From the IMG/VR virus record IMGVR_UViG_3300034694_000308, positions 1 through 33,623 of that record: a stretch of DNA of 33,623 bases; one strand, 5' to 3'. Positions 8,926 to 15,739 of the stretch are shown in pieces. This DNA comes from a virus. The notes beneath the pieces were generated by a model. It had not been told where the DNA came from, ran no database searches, and saw nothing but the letters and a program-made list of their open reading frames with translations. Numbering within the stretch: the first letter of the stretch is position 1; every line of letters starts with the position of its first letter. Position numbers and translations under genes: made by a program.

Positions 8926-9475
8926 AAATAATCGTAAGGTTTTATTATTACACATCCCAAAATGCGCTGGCACAACTCTAGGTCATATGTTACAAGACTT
9001 ACCAGATCATAAATGGTATAATTTGAAAGATGGTTATTACAATGATCATATACCTATTAAAGTCGCAAAGCACATAATAGACTATGATTATAGCATTTGT
9101 TTTGTGCGAAATCCGTATGATCGATTCCTTAGCAAATATGCTTATCTAGTTGATTATGATTATCATAAAGGATATGGCGGGTTAAGCATAGACTATTTCT
9201 TAGAAAATAAACCTAATCACAAAGATGCAGGATGTTGGACACCAGAAGGTTGGCGATTACAAACTGAATATATAAACAATGAAGTAGATCACGTATTTAA
9301 AATTGAAGATAGAAATCCTATAAATGTTTTAAATGAAATACTCGGTACTAGCATTATACAGAAAAAAGTAAATACAACTCAACACAGTTATAAACTAACT
9401 AATAAACAAAAATTAAAAATACATAATATATACAACCAAGATTTTAAGGAATTAGATTATGATAATTTATATTGA
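8906..9475 (+). CDS. PAPS-dependent sulfotransferase family protein
   Basis: A 189-residue sulfotransferase-like protein. The 5'-phosphosulfate binding loop HIPKCAGTT (residues 16-24) and the 3'-phosphate motif CFVRNPYDRFLSK (65-77, with Arg68 and Ser76) are both well preserved; these bind PAPS, the sulfate donor. Family members sulfate glycans or other hydroxyl/amino acceptors. It is short compared with typical 250-300 residue members but holds both donor sites. It starts 20 bases before the aminotransferase stop and ends 17 bases after the HAD start. Expected to act in the cytoplasm using host PAPS. In this cluster a sugar acceptor is the natural guess; no acceptor motif can be read. Confidence 0.8.
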   Translation: MHVFRDKNNRKVLLLHIPKCAGTTLGHMLQDLPDHKWYNLKDGYYNDHIPIKVAKHIIDYDYSICFVRNPYDRFLSKYAYLVDYDYHKGYGGLSIDYFLENKPNHKDAGCWTPEGWRLQTEYINNEVDHVFKIEDRNPINVLNEILGTSIIQKKVNTTQHSYKLTNKQKLKIHNIYNQDFKELDYDNLY

Positions 9476-9917
9476 TATGGACGGAGTGATTGCAGATTTC
9501 TCAAGCTGGATGAAAAGTCATATTCCGGATATTGATGAAGATATGTGGAGAGGTACAGACAAACCTTGGAATGTAATGAAAGAAAATTATAAAGAAGTTT
9601 ATCTTAATCTAAAACCACTACATTTATTAAGTCATGCTAATTATATGTATAACAACTTAGAGCATGTAAAGTTCCTAACAGCGATTCCTCATTCTTGGTG
9701 GGATACACACGAAGGTGAAATTGCTAAGCTTAACAAAACCACGTGGCTAAACCAACACATAAATAATTTTAAAGATGAAGACGTTATTTTTACCGCAGGT
9801 GCAAAAGATAAAGTCAAATACGCAAATGAAAGCTCTGTGTTATACGATGATCGTGAAGATACAATTCAAGCCTGGAACGCAGCAGGTGGTATCGGAATAC
9901 ATGTAAAAGGAATATAA
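9459..9917 (+). CDS. HAD-superfamily 5'(3')-deoxyribonucleotidase-like phosphatase
   Basis: A 152-residue HAD hydrolase. The nucleophile motif is IDMDGVIADF (Asp6 and Asp8), and motif IV is VLYDDRED near residue 130; a Lys in GAKDKVKYA fits motif III. The compact size and DMDGVIADF opening match the 5'(3')-deoxyribonucleotidase (NT5C) branch found in many phages, which dephosphorylates dNMPs. In this setting it might equally remove a phosphate from a sugar or cofactor intermediate. It overlaps the sulfotransferase gene by 17 bases and ends on TAATG shared with the GMP reductase gene, so the purine-nucleotide link of the next gene may be meaningful. Confidence 0.75.
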   Translation: MIIYIDMDGVIADFSSWMKSHIPDIDEDMWRGTDKPWNVMKENYKEVYLNLKPLHLLSHANYMYNNLEHVKFLTAIPHSWWDTHEGEIAKLNKTTWLNQHINNFKDEDVIFTAGAKDKVKYANESSVLYDDREDTIQAWNAAGGIGIHVKGI

Positions 9918-10921
9918 TGATATATTTAGATTATGACGATGTACTAATCAATCCAAAGCCCAGCTCAAGACCACTAACTAGAGCTGATGTTAATATTGAA
10001 GTTGGTGGGGTTGTTCCTATAGTCATCGCGAATATGCCAAGCACAGGCACGTATAAAATTGCGAAGCTTTTAGCAAAAGAAAAGATCGTTACGTTTATTC
10101 ATAAAGAATATTCTATCGAAGAACACTTACAGCATTTAATGGACCCTGATTTAGATGTTGATTATGTTGGCATCACGAGTGGTGTCCGCCAGAAAGACAT
10201 TGAAAAAACTACAGCGATTTTAAGTAAAATTGAACCTGCATTTATTAATATTGATATTGCAAATGTATATGCTAACATGTCTGGTATGGTTACTGCTATA
10301 GAATACTACAAGAAGCATTTTCCAGATTGTGAAATTGTTGCAGGTAATATAGCAAATACATTAGTTGTAGATGAACTCGTTAAGGCCGGTGCAGACTGGA
10401 TTAAGATTGGAGTTGGTCCAGGAGCTGCTTGTAAAACTCGATCCGAAGTTGGTGTAGGTGTTCCACAGTTAAGCGCTGTTCAAGAAATTAGTAAACGAGC
10501 AAAAGAGCTTGGTGTAAAAACAATTGCTGATGGTGGATGTGTTACTAGTGGTGATGTTTGTAAAGCCATTGCTGCTGGTGCTGATATGGTAATGATTGCT
10601 GGCATGGTTTCAAAGTCAGAAGAGTGTGATAATATTGTAGAAATAGATGGCAAAAAGTATGTTAATTTCTATGGGTTAGGATCTAACAAGCAATATAGCA
10701 AACACGGAATATCTGATAAAGAATATAGACCAAACGAAGGAAGAGACTTATTAATTCCGTGTAAAGGTTCTATTTTAGATGTAACAAACCAAATTAAAGG
10801 AGCTTTGCGAAGCGTATGTACTTATGTCGGAGTTGATGATATTTCAAATCTTTATGAAAATACTGAATTTATTAAAGTAAATCATCAAATGAATAAAAGT
10901 TTAGTAAGATATGAAACATAA
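9917..10921 (+). CDS. guaC: GMP reductase / IMP dehydrogenase family enzyme, GMP-reductase-like
   Basis: A 334-residue TIM-barrel enzyme that probably reduces GMP to IMP with NADPH. The sequence opens with YLDYDDVLINPKPS and carries the phosphate-binding and catalytic loop GVGPGAACKTR with Cys172, followed by GVGVPQLSAV. The second phosphate loop is IADGGCVTSGDVCKAIAAGAD. No CBS domains are present, and the length and the GAACKTR/GVPQLSAV motifs favour GMP reductase over IMP dehydrogenase (usually ~490 residues with a CBS pair). The GLGSNKQYSKHG segment resembles the mobile flap. It is flanked by a nucleotidase and a glycosyltransferase in the same transcription unit. It might adjust the guanine pool or free GDP-sugar precursors; the precise role is inference. 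Confidence 0.85.
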   Translation: MIYLDYDDVLINPKPSSRPLTRADVNIEVGGVVPIVIANMPSTGTYKIAKLLAKEKIVTFIHKEYSIEEHLQHLMDPDLDVDYVGITSGVRQKDIEKTTAILSKIEPAFINIDIANVYANMSGMVTAIEYYKKHFPDCEIVAGNIANTLVVDELVKAGADWIKIGVGPGAACKTRSEVGVGVPQLSAVQEISKRAKELGVKTIADGGCVTSGDVCKAIAAGADMVMIAGMVSKSEECDNIVEIDGKKYVNFYGLGSNKQYSKHGISDKEYRPNEGRDLLIPCKGSILDVTNQIKGALRSVCTYVGVDDISNLYENTEFIKVNHQMNKSLVRYET

Positions 10922-11709
10922 TGGAAAACTTGATTATTCTAATTCCAGTAGCGATTGACAATGAAAAAAGACAGCGCAATCTTGATTTTGTAAAACAATA
11001 TTATGAAAATTACAACGTATCTATATTGCAGCAGGATTGCAGCAATTATTTTCACAAAGCAAAAATATGCAATGACGCTTATAAAAAAAATAAAGATAAA
11101 GTAATTTTTATGTGTGATGTAGATTGCATAGTTTCACATGATAATATTAAAAAAGGATATGAATTAATATTAAATAATAATAATACGTTAGTATATCCAT
11201 TTGATAAAGTTGATTACATAGATCCCGAAGAGTATCATGATAGCATTGATGATTATCGCAACTATCTTGTTCATAGAACAATAGAAAATTTCCCTAAAAA
11301 ACTAACTCTGCATAAAATGCTCGATTATATTATTGGTTACTCAGATGCGGTGACGAACTTAGATTATAATTTTACAGACAACGGGTATTCTAAGCCTCTT
11401 GGTTTTGGATTTATGTTTAAATTTTCTGCATATAACCGTGTAGGATTGGATAATCAACATATGTTAGATTATAATTTTGAAGACTTAGAAAGATACGAAC
11501 GCTGCAAAAAAATGAATTTTAATATAGAGCATATATCAGGAACGGCGTATCATATGGACCACAGCAATGGTATTGACTGGGGTGCTAAAGTTAGATCAAA
11601 CAAAAGCTTTATCAAGCAAAACGTATTTGAATATCTGAAGATTATAAACTTAAATAAAACAGAACTAGAAAGTTATATAAAATCATGGCCGTGGATACAA
11701 AAATGTTAG
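10921..11709 (+). CDS. Glycosyltransferase (GT-A, galactosyltransferase-like C-terminus)
   Basis: A 262-residue predicted glycosyltransferase. An N-terminal beta-alpha-beta unit (LIILIPVAI) leads to VIFMCDVDCIV, a DXD motif at about residues 63-66. The second half has LGFGFMFKFSAYNRVGL, then NFEDLERYERCKKMNF and a YHMDHS histidine motif. This layout (GG/F-x-F strand, then an E-D-x-E acidic helix, then a His) resembles the C-terminal domain of GT7/GT27-type galactosyltransferases. Its start overlaps the GMP reductase stop (TAATG) and its end overlaps the second radical SAM gene. Cytoplasmic, no transmembrane segment. Donor and acceptor unknown. Confidence 0.68.
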   Translation: MENLIILIPVAIDNEKRQRNLDFVKQYYENYNVSILQQDCSNYFHKAKICNDAYKKNKDKVIFMCDVDCIVSHDNIKKGYELILNNNNTLVYPFDKVDYIDPEEYHDSIDDYRNYLVHRTIENFPKKLTLHKMLDYIIGYSDAVTNLDYNFTDNGYSKPLGFGFMFKFSAYNRVGLDNQHMLDYNFEDLERYERCKKMNFNIEHISGTAYHMDHSNGIDWGAKVRSNKSFIKQNVFEYLKIINLNKTELESYIKSWPWIQKC

Positions 11710-12506
11710 CACCGCAACTAATTGAACTTAATATAACAGAGTTATGTAATAGAACTTGCAGCTTTTGCCCACGCGGGCATGATTATCCAAACTTAAATTT
11801 AAATATGAGCATTGATACGGCTATTAAAATCCGAGATCAAAGTAAAGGATTCGTAAACAACATACATCTTGTTGGTAGAGGTGAACCATTATTGCATCCG
11901 AACTTTTTAGAAATAGTTAAAGTATTTGCTACAGACTTTACTGTGCGTATAATGACTAACGGAGATATATTAGATAAACACATAGATGATTTAAATGATG
12001 TGTTAGATTTAAACAGTGGGAAGCATAGAGTTACAGTTAGCTTATATGATGACGAAGAACAATACAACCATTTTAAAGAAGAATATGATTTTTTTAGTGA
12101 TGTAAGTCTTTACAAAACCTACGATATAGATCAGGGAACAGAAGATGAAACATTTAATAAGAAGCATTACATAACAAACAGAGCTGGTGCCTTGTACACT
12201 TCTTCAAGCGTAGACCCGTGCTATATACCATTAAATAGAATGTTTATTGACTGGGACGGTAGTGTAAACTTGTGTTGTCACGATTGGTCTGTGAAGGCGA
12301 CGTACGGAAATATAAATAATACAAATGTACAAAACATATATAAATTTATATGTGATAAATATGCTAAAGAGTTGATAAAAGGAAATCGCTCTTGCACTAA
12401 GCAATGTAGTAAATGCGATGTGTCAAGTGATGATCCTTTAAAATTTGTCTATAAAGACTGGCAAGAACAGCAAAATGCAAGAATAAACCTTTTAGGAGAA
12501 ACATAA
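11703..12506 (+). CDS. Radical SAM/SPASM-domain protein
   Basis: A 267-residue radical SAM protein. The cluster motif CNRTCSFC is right at the N-terminus (Cys15, Cys19, Cys22), and VGRGEPLLHP is the GGEP-type motif. The C-terminal part has scattered cysteines (DPCYIP, VNLCCHD, CTKQCSKCD) in the order of a SPASM auxiliary Fe-S cluster domain, which is typical of enzymes that modify peptides or alcohol/amine substrates. WDGSVNLCCHDW is a hallmark of this group. The ATG at 11703 overlaps the previous gene by 7 bases; an in-frame ATG at 11685 would add six residues. It needs reduced electron donors, which links it conceptually to the ferredoxin gene at 20047. Confidence 0.82.
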   Translation: MLAPQLIELNITELCNRTCSFCPRGHDYPNLNLNMSIDTAIKIRDQSKGFVNNIHLVGRGEPLLHPNFLEIVKVFATDFTVRIMTNGDILDKHIDDLNDVLDLNSGKHRVTVSLYDDEEQYNHFKEEYDFFSDVSLYKTYDIDQGTEDETFNKKHYITNRAGALYTSSSVDPCYIPLNRMFIDWDGSVNLCCHDWSVKATYGNINNTNVQNIYKFICDKYAKELIKGNRSCTKQCSKCDVSSDDPLKFVYKDWQEQQNARINLLGET

Positions 12507-12508
12507 TC

Positions 12509-13045
12509 ATGCCATTAAATTTTGATAGCGATGTAGATTTCGTAGACCAAGACGTACGATACATGGACATCTTATACGCCGAAACCCCGACAGGTTTAGA
12601 TAGGTGGAGAAACTGGTTTCAAAGTAATCTGCCTGCCATTTTAGCTGAAATACCAGCTCCAGAAGGAAAGGTTGTACAAGCTGGAACTTGGAATGGAGAT
12701 TTTTACAACGTCCTTAAAAATCATTATGGCGCTGATAATTGTGTAGGATTTGATATAGCGCAATACATAGAAGATGATAGCATTACGTATGGAGATTTTA
12801 GAATAGTTGGTCCTCAAACGAGTATTCAGTCTGCTGTATTTTACAATGGCATGGGTTCTTGGAAAAATAATGCTACAAGTAAACAAGCCGGTTTAAATTG
12901 GGCAACAGAAAATTTAGTATCAGGTGGTATTTACTTTGATGTTCATCATGGTAAACATGATAGAGAGCAAATTTTAAAAGAACTTCCAGATTTCACGTGG
13001 TATAACACATTCGGACAACAATTGGTAGTACTAATTAAAAATTAA
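12509..13045 (+). CDS. Putative SAM-dependent methyltransferase-like protein
   Basis: A 178-residue protein with the outline of a class I methyltransferase. A strand-loop-helix VVQAGTWNGDFYNVLKNHYG stands where the SAM-binding glycine loop would be, followed by CVGFDI (motif II acidic residue) and SGGIYFDVHHG. The glycine loop is not canonical (AGTWNGD in place of GxGxG), so activity is uncertain. A clear AGGAGA ribosome site lies 8 bases before the ATG. It stands alone in having no overlap with its upstream gene, and 19 bases separate it from the next one. The location suggests a methylation or scaffold step of the cluster product. Confidence 0.5.
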   Translation: MPLNFDSDVDFVDQDVRYMDILYAETPTGLDRWRNWFQSNLPAILAEIPAPEGKVVQAGTWNGDFYNVLKNHYGADNCVGFDIAQYIEDDSITYGDFRIVGPQTSIQSAVFYNGMGSWKNNATSKQAGLNWATENLVSGGIYFDVHHGKHDREQILKELPDFTWYNTFGQQLVVLIKN

Positions 13046-13064
13046 TATAAAGAACTCATATATT

Positions 13065-13766
13065 ATGTGTAAAATAACAGATTTTGATTCAATATTAAAG
13101 AACGGTGTAAAGATTGCGAGCAGTGGCACCACTGGTAAACCAAAAGAAATATTTCGTACACCCGAAAATCTTAAGGCTTCGATAGAAGTAGCAATTGATG
13201 CTCAAAAGCTGACATCCAAAAGTAGAATACTAACTGTAACGCGAATGACTCACGCAGGTGGATTATTAACGCAGAGTTTACCGGCTTACACGCTTGGTGC
13301 TGAATTGTCTATTAAGCAATTTAATCCATACACATTTTTAAAAGACTTTAAAGATTACACTCATACTTTCCTAACACCTGCTCATATGCGAGCTTTGATG
13401 AATACTAAAGGATTTAAAGATTGTAACTTAAGTGGGAAATGGATACTAGGTGGAAGCGATCCTGTTAGCTGGGAAATGATTGAAGCGTTTGTTTATCATG
13501 GCGCAACTGTTCAGCCAAATTGGGGTATGAGCGAAGTAGGCCCGATAGCTATTAATACGGTATTCGATGATCTTTTGAAAGTGTATGAATATCGATACAA
13601 AGCAAAAAACGGCATTTTGCTAGGAGACAATACTTATTGTGATACTAAAGTAGTAGATGGAGAACTCTATGTTAAGGGTCCGACCTGCTATATTGATGAC
13701 TGGCTCCCAACTGGCGATATGGTTGAGCTTCACAACGATCTTTTTTTATACAAAAGACGAAAATAA
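13065..13766 (+). CDS. Minimal AMP-forming adenylation domain (acyl-CoA synthetase-like)
   Basis: A 233-residue member of the ANL superfamily, which activates carboxylic acids as acyl-AMP. The ATP-binding P-loop SSGTTGKPKE (residues 19-28), the A5 motif NWGMSEVGP (152-160) and the A7 TGD (216-218) are intact. Family members are usually around 500 residues; here the N-terminal ~150 residues before the P-loop and the whole C-terminal domain after the hinge are absent, and the protein stops at YKRRK, exactly where the hinge would be. The truncated form looks deliberate, since no leftover coding sequence flanks it. Without the C-terminal lysine it may adenylate poorly or depend on a partner. It is the last gene of the cluster; a promoter follows at once. 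Confidence 0.75.
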   Translation: MCKITDFDSILKNGVKIASSGTTGKPKEIFRTPENLKASIEVAIDAQKLTSKSRILTVTRMTHAGGLLTQSLPAYTLGAELSIKQFNPYTFLKDFKDYTHTFLTPAHMRALMNTKGFKDCNLSGKWILGGSDPVSWEMIEAFVYHGATVQPNWGMSEVGPIAINTVFDDLLKVYEYRYKAKNGILLGDNTYCDTKVVDGELYVKGPTCYIDDWLPTGDMVELHNDLFLYKRRK

Positions 13767-13769
13767 CTG

Positions 13770-13798
13770 TTGACATTCATTTCCAGACTGTGTATATT
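13770..13798 (+). promoter_or_regulatory. Sigma70-type promoter 1
   Basis: TTGACA (13770-13775) and TATATT (13793-13798) are separated by 17 bases. This is the first of seven similar promoters. It lies directly after the adenylation gene and drives the small gene at 13825. It is the most divergent copy, since its spacer lacks the shared CATTCGTTCTTG. Confidence 0.8.
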
Positions 13799-13824
13799 AA
13801 TTATATAAACAGAAAGGATACAAA

Positions 13825-14004
13825 ATGACACTCTTCACACAAGTAATCGCCAACCAAATCCCTCAAGGTCTAGATCGTTACGACCAAATCTTCGCAGCTA
13901 AGGAACTGATCCTCGCAACAGAATATCCTAACCTAGCTACATGCAGAGAGACTCTAGAAGACATCGAAGAAATCATCTTCCAAAGAGAAGGAATTAATTT
14001 GTAA
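13825..14004 (+). CDS. Small hypothetical protein (59 aa)
   Basis: ATG at 13825 follows an AAAGGA ribosome site (13813-13818) and promoter 1. The 59-residue product is acidic and mostly helical (for example ETLEDIEEIIFQ) with no recognised domain. Its stop codon lies inside the conserved stem-loop that precedes promoter 2, as is also seen at 16086 and 17105. Unknown function; the strong promoter and early-region context suggest a host-takeover or accessory early protein. Confidence 0.7.
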   Translation: MTLFTQVIANQIPQGLDRYDQIFAAKELILATEYPNLATCRETLEDIEEIIFQREGINL

Positions 14005-14018
14005 TTAAATGAAATTAA
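13994..14018 (+). repeat. AT-rich stem-loop of promoter cassette (copy A)
   Basis: TTAATTT (13994-14000) and AAATTAA (14012-14018) form a 7-bp inverted repeat around the loop that begins GTAATTAAAT. The element is placed immediately upstream of promoter 2 and overlaps the preceding stop codon. Near-identical elements stand before promoters 4 and 6. Confidence 0.65.
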
Positions 14019-14021
14019 CTG

Positions 14022-14050
14022 TTGACATCAACATTCGTTCTTGTTATAAT
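14022..14050 (+). promoter_or_regulatory. Sigma70-type promoter 2 with extended -10
   Basis: TTGACA (14022-14027), a 17-base spacer containing CATTCGTTCTTG, and TATAAT (14045-14050) preceded by TGT, an extended -10. It drives the genes from 14082. The element and its flanks are repeated almost exactly before 16171 and 17192. Confidence 0.9.
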
Positions 14051-14081
14051 AGATATATCAAATCAAGTTAAGGAAGTTACA

Positions 14082-14456
14082 ATGAAATACGCAATTTACC
14101 AGATCCAATTATCAGACGCTCAAGTTGATCTTATCAACGCAAGAGGTCATTCTGCGGTACCTGCACAAATCGCTAAACTGGATATGACTATGGATTTTAG
14201 TGGTGGCAAAATCGGCGGTTTGGCTTCAGATGCTTGGATCAATGGTTTCTATACTCATGTATCAAACATCGAAGCGGTTGACGTCAACCAAGTCTTTGAG
14301 ATTGGTAATATGGGTCCAGAAGAGAACATCGAACGTTTATCTCGTATGTCCTCAGTTTCAGTTGGTGATGTGATCGTTGATGAAGAAGGTCAATGTATTG
14401 TAGTTGCACCAATTGGTTTCGTAGCGTTTTCTTTCAACCCTAAAATGGCAGCATAA
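14082..14456 (+). CDS. Small conserved phage-type protein, YodL-like
   Basis: A 124-residue protein started at the ATG behind AAGGAA (14070-14075), well downstream of promoter 2; the same frame is open further upstream but that part is promoter DNA. It opens MKYAIYQIQLSD and ends with SVSVGDVIVDEEGQCIVVAPIGF. The middle reads NIEAVDVNQVFEIGNMGPEENIERL. This order of segments resembles the YodL-type domain found in many phage and plasmid small proteins, whose activity is not established. Cytoplasmic, with no catalytic motif visible. The promoter implies early expression. The family call is from motif memory and is tentative. Confidence 0.6.
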   Translation: MKYAIYQIQLSDAQVDLINARGHSAVPAQIAKLDMTMDFSGGKIGGLASDAWINGFYTHVSNIEAVDVNQVFEIGNMGPEENIERLSRMSSVSVGDVIVDEEGQCIVVAPIGFVAFSFNPKMAA

Positions 14457-14459
14457 ATA

Positions 14460-14663
14460 ATGAACGAATATCTTAAAGAAGTTACAGTTTGGGATTCACC
14501 TGTACAGAATCACACGTACATTGTTACACCAGGCGGTTGGTTAGCAGGTTACATCAAACAAGGTACTACAAAAGAAATTATTTTTTCTAAGCCAATGAAA
14601 CAATGGTCTAAAAGCTATCGTAAATTTCAAAAGGTTGCAAAATTTGACGACCAAATGAGTTAA
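14460..14663 (+). CDS. Small hypothetical protein (67 aa)
   Basis: Begins three bases after the previous stop with no good ribosome site, so it is probably translated by coupling. The 67-residue product is basic, with several Trp, Lys and Gln residues, and contains no domain I recognise. It shares the promoter 2 transcript with the following alarmone hydrolase gene. Confidence 0.6.
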   Translation: MNEYLKEVTVWDSPVQNHTYIVTPGGWLAGYIKQGTTKEIIFSKPMKQWSKSYRKFQKVAKFDDQMS

Positions 14664-14675
14664 TAAGAGGGTAAA

Positions 14676-15194
14676 ATGATGGGCGCTATTTGGAGAAGAA
14701 CACAGCCAGCATTAACGTACGCTACTGCGGCTCACGCAGCTGTTGGTCAACGACGCAAGTACACACATGAGCCATACATTGTACATCCTATTAGGGTTGC
14801 CAATACTGTAGACTCATATGGTGGTACTGACGATATGATCTCTGCTGCTTACTTACACGATGTTGTTGAAGATACTAGAATAACTATTGAAGATATCAAT
14901 GATATGTTTGGTAGCGTAGTTGCAGTCATCGTTGACGGTCTTACTGATGTTAGTGTGCCAGAAGATGGCAATCGCGCAGTACGCAAAGCAATGGATAGGC
15001 AGCACAGTGCAGATGCAACTTGGGCCGCACAGTTTGTTAAGTGTGCTGACATTATAGACAACGCTAGTGACATTGGCGACAATGATCCTAGCTTCAATGT
15101 TGTATACCGCAAAGAAATGGTGTCACTACTTGAAGTATTGGACAAAGTTAAAGATGAACCAATTTATGCAGCCGCTGTTAAGGCGGTTGCGTAA
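14676..15194 (+). CDS. Mesh1/SpoT-like HD-domain (p)ppGpp hydrolase
   Basis: A 172-residue single-domain HD hydrolase of the small alarmone hydrolase type. The metal and catalytic residues line up with the RelA/SpoT hydrolase domain: His37 in YIVHPIRVA, His61-Asp62 and Glu65-Asp66 in LHDVVEDT, then Asp125 and Asn129 in KCADIIDN. There is no synthetase, TGS or ACT domain. It should remove the 3'-diphosphate of (p)ppGpp to give GDP or GTP; animal Mesh1 relatives also hydrolyse NADPH phosphate. AGAGGG at 14666-14671 is 4 bases from ATG 14676 and 7 from ATG 14679, so the second start is also possible. Early expression could stop the host stringent response during infection. Confidence 0.85.
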   Translation: MMGAIWRRTQPALTYATAAHAAVGQRRKYTHEPYIVHPIRVANTVDSYGGTDDMISAAYLHDVVEDTRITIEDINDMFGSVVAVIVDGLTDVSVPEDGNRAVRKAMDRQHSADATWAAQFVKCADIIDNASDIGDNDPSFNVVYRKEMVSLLEVLDKVKDEPIYAAAVKAVA

Positions 15195-15244
15195 TGATTG
15201 ATCATGGGTTTGGTGAAAGAAAAGACTAATACAGGAGAGATTGG

Positions 15245-15667
15245 ATGGACATGGACTACTCAGTACTACTATTACCCGCCGCTTTATTTCCGGCAATACC
15301 TTTAATGATGATATCTTTTGGTAATCGTTATACATCTTTGGCTACATTAATTCGTAAGATACATGACGAAATAATGTCTAAGAAGTTAAGTAAAAAGGAT
15401 AAAGCAACAAATAGATACTTAAAACAAATAAAGGTACTACGAAAACGTTTAGGACTTAATAGGGCAACATCAACATTGGCAGCATTTGCATTTATATGCA
15501 ACTTGCTTGCTATGTACTTTGCTTTTATTAATTTATTTTCTATATTCAGTCTATTGTTTACAAGTAGTTTAGTTATGTTTGGATTAGCAATATTGTTATA
15601 TGCAGTTGAATTGCAATTCGCCACTAAAGCATTAGATACGCACTTACAAGATTTAGAGGACTTGTAA
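15245..15667 (+). CDS. DUF2721-family membrane protein
   Basis: A 140-residue inner-membrane protein. The N-terminal segment LLLPAALFPAIPLMMISFGNRY, a charged cytoplasmic loop with many Lys and Arg (about residues 35-77), then two close hydrophobic segments (about 78-125) reproduce the layout of DUF2721 proteins, whose function is unknown. An AGGAGA ribosome site (15233-15238) lies six bases before the ATG. A 50-base gap separates it from the alarmone hydrolase gene; both are on the promoter 2 transcript. It is AT-richer than its neighbours. A role in the host envelope is possible but unsupported. Confidence 0.72.
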   Translation: MDMDYSVLLLPAALFPAIPLMMISFGNRYTSLATLIRKIHDEIMSKKLSKKDKATNRYLKQIKVLRKRLGLNRATSTLAAFAFICNLLAMYFAFINLFSIFSLLFTSSLVMFGLAILLYAVELQFATKALDTHLQDLEDL

Positions 15668-15684
15668 TTAAATCAAAATAAGTG

Positions 15685-15713
15685 TTGACATCGACATTCG
15701 TTCTTGATATAAT
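15685..15713 (+). promoter_or_regulatory. Sigma70-type promoter 3 with extended -10
   Basis: TTGACA (15685-15690), 17 bases, TATAAT (15708-15713) preceded by TGA. Spacer shares CATTCGTTCTTGA with promoter 4. A remnant of the TAATTAAAT loop stands upstream (15665-15673). It drives the gene at 15740. Confidence 0.9.
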
Positions 15714-15739
15714 AGTCATACAAATTAAGGAGAGATACT

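Noticed and set aside
14022-14081. Extended N-terminus of the 14082 gene that would begin at TTG 14022
   Set aside because: The same bases are the -35/-10 promoter. The ribosome site and the protein family both begin at 14082. The same applies to 16111-16170.
14453-14460. CATAAATA before the gene at 14460 as a late promoter
   Set aside because: It overlaps the stop codon and lies on the start codon, so no leader is possible. It is likely a chance result of TAA ATA ATG.
15194-15229. Tiny frame MIDHGFGERKD between the alarmone hydrolase and DUF2721 genes
   Set aside because: Only 11 codons and no ribosome site of its own. It is probably not a gene.
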